Shown here: piece by piece, positions 5,594 to 8,004 of the stretch | How the letters are laid out: each line of letters begins with the position of its first letter | Position numbering within the stretch: the first letter of the stretch is position 1 | Assembly (NCBI RefSeq): GCF_041751335.1 | Contig: NZ_JBGSXS010000151.1 | Location: forward strand, 1 to 8,004 | DNA length: 8,004 nucleotides | Direction of reading: 5' to 3' | DNA from: Aquiflexum sp041751335 | Lineage (GTDB): Bacteria > Bacteroidota > Bacteroidia > Cytophagales > Cyclobacteriaceae | Program-made: the position numbers and the translations under genes | Notes under the pieces: generated by a model | Database searches by the model: none | What the model was told of the DNA's origin: nothing | What the model saw: only the letters and a program-made list of their open reading frames with translations

Positions 5594-8004
5594 ATGAAAA
5601 AATTAGCAGCTATACTATTCTTGATCTTTTGTTTTCAGCGTGTTTATTCACAGGAAAACATACTTTATAATAAAGAGAAAATCGACAGTATTCAACAGCT
5701 TTTAAATTCAAATAAAACGGATGATACAACCGCGGTAAAACGATTGAATTATTTGGCACGGATTTATTTCTCAAATTTTGAATACGAGCCAGGATTAAAA
5801 GCTACAAAACAAGCTCGCTTGTTAGCGAAGCAACTCAAATACAAAAAAGGTGAAGGTTTGTATTATAGAACACTGGCAGTTTTTTATTTAGATCCTATCC
5901 TCAAATATTCTTATAATAGAAAAGCAAGTGAAATATTTACTGAGCTCAAACAAAAAGAAGATAATTTCGAAATTGAAATTCCAGAACCGAATGATAAATT
6001 AATTAAAAAAGGAAATAGCCAAATAAGCGCTTCACTCTATTTTTTCGAAAACGAAGGCGATAAAGAAATCACTCCCCTTATTCTTTTAAATGGCAGTTTT
6101 TTTTTACTGCCGGATAATCAAACTGAGGCATTGGATTATCTCGACCGGTCATTCATATTATTCAATGAAGAAAACGAGATTGGATCTGCAACATTAGTTA
6201 GAATCTTTAAAATGTTCACGTTACAATCACTCGGTAAAATAACAGAGGCAGATAAAATTGAAGAAGAGGTAAGCAAATTCATTGTAGAAAATGCAGACGA
6301 CAAAGAATCTATCTTTTTTTTAGAAGGCTTATTCTCGTATTATAACCGAAACGGAGATAATTACGCTATTAAAAGAGGTCTAGAAATAGAAGCTGAATTT
6401 GAAAAAAACCACCTCGGTAGTATGCAAATAAGGACTCTCACAAACCTGGCAGTAAGATTTGCATTTCTAGATATGCCAGAGAAAGCGGTTGAATATTATA
6501 AAAAAGCAATTGCCATAAGTGAGGAGATAAACTATTACGACAATGCAATAAACATCTATTTCAATTGTGCATTTGAATTAGTAGCATTAAAACAACTTGA
6601 TGAAGCTAAAATTTACTTTTCAAAGGCAAAAGAGTTGGCTGAAAATAGTGGGGTTGAAAGTGTGAGACTGGCTGGTATTCGTAGGTATAAAGATGGAATG
6701 GGACAGATTCTTATGGAGCAAGAAAAATATTTGGAAGCCCTTGACATGTTTACTCAATCTGATGAAAATTTTTGGGTCAATTTTTATAAAGCATATTGTT
6801 ATCACAAATTAGGAAACCTCCACGAAAGTCTAAATTACGGAATACGTAGTTATAATGGAGCAACTGCTTATGGCAGAGACCTAAAAACCTTGCTGAAAAA
6901 TTGTTTGTTATTGTCAGAGGTGTATGAGCAATTGGGGCAAACTGATTTATCATTCGAATATCTGAAGAAATACAGAAACATTATTGAAAAACAAAAAGAA
7001 GAAGACATAGCCAATAGCACTTCAAACTTCGAGATTCAGAAAATTATTAATGAAAAGAAAGAAGAGACACAACAGTTCGAAAAAGAAAAACTACTGAAAG
7101 AAAAACAAAATCAAAATCAACGCTGGTGGTTATTTAGCATTGCTGCAGGCTTGATATCAGCACTTGTAGTAGTGTATTTATTGATGCAAAATAATAAAAG
7201 CAAACAAAAGGCAAATGCTTTATTAAAGGAACAAAAAGAGGAAGTTCAGAGTACTCTGGAACAATTAAAATCCACCCAAGCCCAACTCATACAATCCGAA
7301 AAGATGGCTTCACTTGGAGAACTCACCGCGGGTATCGCCCATGAGATCCAGAATCCGCTGAATTTTGTGAACAATTTTTCGGAGGTGAGTGCGGAGTTGG
7401 TTGATGAGATTCAAGACATAAGACGCAAGACACAAGACCCGTCAAAAGCGAGTGAAGAGGATGAGATTTTGGAGGATATCAAGCAAAATCTAGAAAAGAT
7501 CAACCATCATGGAAAACGTGCAGATGCCATCGTAAAGGGTATGCTTGCGCACAGCCGTACAAGTAAAGGGGAGAAAGTACCGACGGATATCAATGCCTTG
7601 GCGGATGAATATTTGCGGCTTTCTTACCATGGCTTGAGAGCCAAAGACAAATCCTTCAATGCCGACTTTGTGACTGACTTTGATCCTAACCTTCCCAAAA
7701 TCAATGTCATCCCACAGGATATCGGAAGGGTATTGTTGAATATCATCAACAATGGATTTCAGGCCTGTAGCAGTACAGACCAGTCAGGTTTTGAAAACCT
7801 GACTGGTCTAAAACGCCTAGTCAGCGTCTCCACAACCCCCCTTGAAAGCCTGTCCCGAGACCTCGGGAGGGCTGGGGGCAGTGAGAGGAAGCTGGTCCAG
7901 ATCTCCATCTCCGACAACGGCCCCGGCATCCCCTCCTCCATCAAAGACAAAATTTTCCAGCCTTTCTTTACCACCAAGCCTACCGGACAAGGGACGGGAT
8001 TGGG
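5594..8004 (+). CDS. TPR-type membrane sensor histidine kinase (HK3), 3' end outside window
   Basis: The frame is open from the ATG at 5594 to the window end, giving at least 803 residues. Residues 1-20 form a signal peptide (MKKLAAILFLIFCF..., cleavage near VYSQ). A long helical region follows with tetratricopeptide-like repeats, clearest as AVEYYKKAIAISEE, EAKIYFSKAKELAE and EALDMFTQSDENF, presumably periplasmic. Residues about 460-510 are a charged coiled coil, and 511-531 (WWLFSIAAGLISAL...) are a membrane helix. A cytoplasmic coiled coil leads to HisKA with His583 in AHEIQNP. HATPase_c has the N-box (Asn716, Asn719, Asn720), G1 (Asp774-x-Gly776-x-Gly778), an F-box and the beginning of G2 (GQGTGLG), where the window ends. 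The linker from N-box to G1 is about 17 residues longer than in HK1 because of two inserted hairpin repeats. The sensor part is visibly AT-rich, while the kinase part is near 50% GC and very close to HK2. The signal sensed is unknown. Confidence 0.92.
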   Translation, partial: MKKLAAILFLIFCFQRVYSQENILYNKEKIDSIQQLLNSNKTDDTTAVKRLNYLARIYFSNFEYEPGLKATKQARLLAKQLKYKKGEGLYYRTLAVFYLDPILKYSYNRKASEIFTELKQKEDNFEIEIPEPNDKLIKKGNSQISASLYFFENEGDKEITPLILLNGSFFLLPDNQTEALDYLDRSFILFNEENEIGSATLVRIFKMFTLQSLGKITEADKIEEEVSKFIVENADDKESIFFLEGLFSYYNRNGDNYAIKRGLEIEAEFEKNHLGSMQIRTLTNLAVRFAFLDMPEKAVEYYKKAIAISEEINYYDNAINIYFNCAFELVALKQLDEAKIYFSKAKELAENSGVESVRLAGIRRYKDGMGQILMEQEKYLEALDMFTQSDENFWVNFYKAYCYHKLGNLHESLNYGIRSYNGATAYGRDLKTLLKNCLLLSEVYEQLGQTDLSFEYLKKYRNIIEKQKEEDIANSTSNFEIQKIINEKKEETQQFEKEKLLKEKQNQNQRWWLFSIAAGLISALVVVYLLMQNNKSKQKANALLKEQKEEVQSTLEQLKSTQAQLIQSEKMASLGELTAGIAHEIQNPLNFVNNFSEVSAELVDEIQDIRRKTQDPSKASEEDEILEDIKQNLEKINHHGKRADAIVKGMLAHSRTSKGEKVPTDINALADEYLRLSYHGLRAKDKSFNADFVTDFDPNLPKINVIPQDIGRVLLNIINNGFQACSSTDQSGFENLTGLKRLVSVSTTPLESLSRDLGRAGGSERKLVQISISDNGPGIPSSIKDKIFQPFFTTKPTGQGTGL
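7778..7808 (+). repeat. perfect 31-nt palindromic repeat inside HK3
   Basis: Two 15-nt arms, GACCAGTCAGGTTTT and AAAACCTGACTGGTC, are exact reverse complements around a single G. The palindrome is read in frame as part of the N-box to G1 linker (DQSGFENLTGL). Palindromes of this CAGGTTTT/AAAACCTG type are, as I recall, widespread intergenic repeats in Bacteroidota. Here one is tolerated inside a coding region. Confidence 0.85.
7836..7878 (+). repeat. GC-rich imperfect hairpin repeat inside HK3
   Basis: The pairing parts are CCCCC (7836-7840) with GGGGG (7874-7878), AGCC (7847-7850) with GGCT (7870-7873), and CCCGAG (7854-7859) with CTCGGG (7862-7867) around a 2-nt loop, with small bulges. 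It looks like a REP-type element and is much more GC-rich than its surroundings. It is translated in frame within the same HK3 linker as the palindrome just upstream. Confidence 0.65.

Noticed and set aside
6097..6321. Runs of nine T (6097-6105) and eight T (6314-6321) in HK3 as frameshift or phase-variation sites.
   Set aside because: The frame is continuous across both runs to the kinase domain, and such runs are expected in this AT-rich segment. No alternative frame extends usefully.
7759..7977. Minus-strand open frame of 72 codons over the HK3 linker.
   Set aside because: It overlaps the inserted palindrome and hairpin and has no family resemblance; it is a by-product of the repeats.

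Overview
The window looks like a chromosomal signalling cluster from a member of the Bacteroidota. This rests on three things. The histidine kinases carry the STQAQLIQ...AGIAHEIxNPLNFVNNF core I associate with that phylum. Starts are A-rich with no Shine-Dalgarno. The sequence carries a GxxExxY element and short interspersed repeats of types I recall as common in these genomes. Genus cannot be called. All genes are on the + strand with very tight spacing, so one operon is likely. No response regulator, rRNA, tRNA or CRISPR is visible.

Layout: (a) 2-409, the C-terminal end of a FIST-domain protein cut by the window edge; (b) 434-1579, a complete second FIST protein; (c) 1580-2608, a soluble histidine kinase (HK1) whose ATG directly follows the FIST stop codon; (d) about 2557-3081, a small element with inverted ends carrying a GxxExxY (PD-(D/E)XK-like) gene, followed by a displaced kinase C-terminus (3082-3177); (e) 3183-5375, a membrane kinase (HK2) with signal peptide, extracellular jelly-roll-like domain, seven membrane helices and a kinase core; (f) about 5323-5490, an ORF-less relative of the same element, again followed by a displaced kinase C-terminus (5491-5592); (g) 5594-8004, a periplasmic TPR-type sensor kinase (HK3) running off the window end.

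The FIST proteins and HK1 probably form a cytoplasmic sensing unit, with the FIST domains binding a small ligand. HK2 and HK3 would sense extracellular or periplasmic signals. Their outputs must go to regulators elsewhere.

The most interesting signal is the repeated interruption of kinase genes at one codon position. Downstream of both HK1 and HK2, a piece beginning N-Y-D-I-V-K-A-H-G-G-E and ending in its own stop codon sits just before the next gene. These pieces are the expected original 3' ends of HK1 and HK2. The kinases in front of the elements are still complete because a replacement C-terminal tail (FIIQLPLV-stop), nearly identical in the two copies, lies directly upstream of the element ends. 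The parsimonious reading is an element that inserts into the 3' end of kinase genes and supplies a substitute C-terminus. One copy has the GxxExxY gene and the other has lost it or never had it. In addition, the N-box to G1-box linker of HK2 and HK3, but not HK1, has absorbed short palindromic or heptameric repeats in frame.
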